DNA of 14,097 nucleotides from Alphaproteobacteria bacterium (lineage in GTDB: Bacteria > Pseudomonadota > Alphaproteobacteria > Rhodobacterales > Rhodobacteraceae): contig JAADIC010000108.1 in the NCBI GenBank assembly GCA_013151535.1, positions 1-14,097 of the forward strand, in the 5' to 3' direction. This document shows positions 13,399 to 14,097 of the stretch, piece after piece. The notes beneath the pieces were generated by a model that saw only the letters and a list, made by a program, of their open reading frames with translations, ran no database searches and had not been told where the DNA came from. The position numbers were made by a program, and so were the translations under genes. The first letter of the stretch is position 1; each line of letters begins with the position of its first letter.

Positions 13399-14097
13399 TC
13401 ATTCGGCAGCCGCCATTTTCTGAGCTGCGTCCGTTGAGGCAAAATATGCGTCAGTTTCGCGCATGGCGGGTTTTACCCAGCGCAGACGCAGCGCGTTGGT
13501 CAGAACGAAAACGCTGGACAGTGCCATTGCACCGGCAGCCAGTACCGGCGACAGCAGAATCCCACTAACCGGGTATAAAACACCAGCGGCAACCGGGATC
13601 AGGAGCGTGTTGTAGCTAAAGGCCCAGAACAGGTTTTGTTTGATATTGCTCATGGTGCGCTGGCTGACCGCGAACGCGTTCACAACACCGCGCAGATCGC
13701 CCGACATCAACACAACATCCGCAGCCTCGATGGCAATATCGGTGCCGGTGCCAATGGCGATACCGACATCGGCCACTGCCAGCGCCGGCGCGTCGTTGAT
13801 GCCATCACCGACAAAAGCCAGTTTTTGGCCGTCGGTGCGCAGCGCCTCAAGTGTCGCAACTTTGCCCTCGGGCAGAACCTCGGCAACCACATGGTCGATG
13901 CCAAGTTCACGCGCGATGGCATCGGCTGTGCCCTGATTATCGCCGGTTATCATTGCTACTTTCAGCCCCAGATCATGCAGCGCGGCAATTGCAGCCGGGG
14001 TGCTGGCCTTGATAGGGTCGGCAACGGCGATGACGGCGGCGGCCTTGCCGTCTATGGCGGCATAAAGCGGCGACTTGCCCTTTTTACCAAGCGCGTC
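13399..14097 (-). CDS. copA: Copper-exporting P-type ATPase, C-terminal part (start outside window)
   Basis: The frame runs off the right edge of the window; 232 residues are visible. They carry the P1B-ATPase hinge and catalytic motifs: 'VADPIK' (26-30), 'MITGDN' (49-54) and 'FVGDGINDAPALA' (95-107). The last two membrane helices follow, with 'YN' (162-163) in 'FWAFSYNTLLIPVAAGVLYP' and 'MALSS' (Met191, Ser194). The YN and M..S residues are the Cu(I)-site signature of P1B-1 ATPases, which pump Cu(I) out of the cytoplasm. The CPC motif, DKTGT and metal-binding domains would lie outside the window. The tail 'ETDAYFASTDAAQKMAAAE' extends about 20 residues beyond the last helix. The cueR gene follows after 13 bp, the usual copA-cueR operon of alphaproteobacteria. 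Confidence 0.93.
   Translation of the reverse strand, partial: DALGKKGKSPLYAAIDGKAAAVIAVADPIKASTPAAIAALHDLGLKVAMITGDNQGTADAIARELGIDHVVAEVLPEGKVATLEALRTDGQKLAFVGDGINDAPALAVADVGIAIGTGTDIAIEAADVVLMSGDLRGVVNAFAVSQRTMSNIKQNLFWAFSYNTLLIPVAAGVLYPVSGILLSPVLAAGAMALSSVFVLTNALRLRWVKPAMRETDAYFASTDAAQKMAAAE

Overview
The window reads as a chromosomal accessory region of an alphaproteobacterium, most likely Rhodobacterales (Roseobacter-type). This rests on the GC-rich codon use, the Rhodobacterales-like threonine synthase N-terminus, the copA-cueR pair and the short GC-rich palindromic repeats. The genus is inference; nothing in the window fixes it.

Layout. (1) Positions 1-2447, plus strand: the 3' part of a TPR-repeat protein, then an unrecognised polytopic membrane protein. 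(2) Positions 2448-4398: a decay zone. It holds a 117-bp imperfect palindrome beginning just after the membrane gene, a small Ig-like gene broken by a REP-like hairpin, an SH3-like gene that seems to lack its 5' end, the C-terminal and N-terminal halves of DUF805 genes in the 'wrong' order, and two decayed transposase fragments (IS1595/IS1016-like and IS5-like). The IS1595 remnant itself carries a 64-bp miniature element with 12-bp terminal inverted repeats and a TA duplication. (3) Positions 4399-12673, minus strand: a seven-gene cluster transcribed right to left. It encodes a family-5 solute-binding protein, two permeases, two ATPases of an oligopeptide/dipeptide-type ABC importer, a threonine synthase and a Cys/Met-metabolism PLP enzyme. 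Most neighbours overlap by 4 bp. A 12-bp stem-loop separates the binding-protein gene from the permease genes. (4) Positions 12989-14097, minus strand: the end of a copper-exporting P-type ATPase (copA) and a cueR regulator frameshifted by a 4-bp tandem duplication.

How it may work together. The importer would bring in a peptide or amino-acid-like solute, and the two PLP enzymes would act on C4 (homoserine-type) amino acids. The overlap of the two enzyme genes suggests coordinated expression. A dedicated route for a gamma-substituted amino acid is a hypothesis. I see no clearly new multi-gene defence or mobile system. The most distinctive material is the nested small-element insertions, where the disrupted reading frames can be reconstructed exactly.
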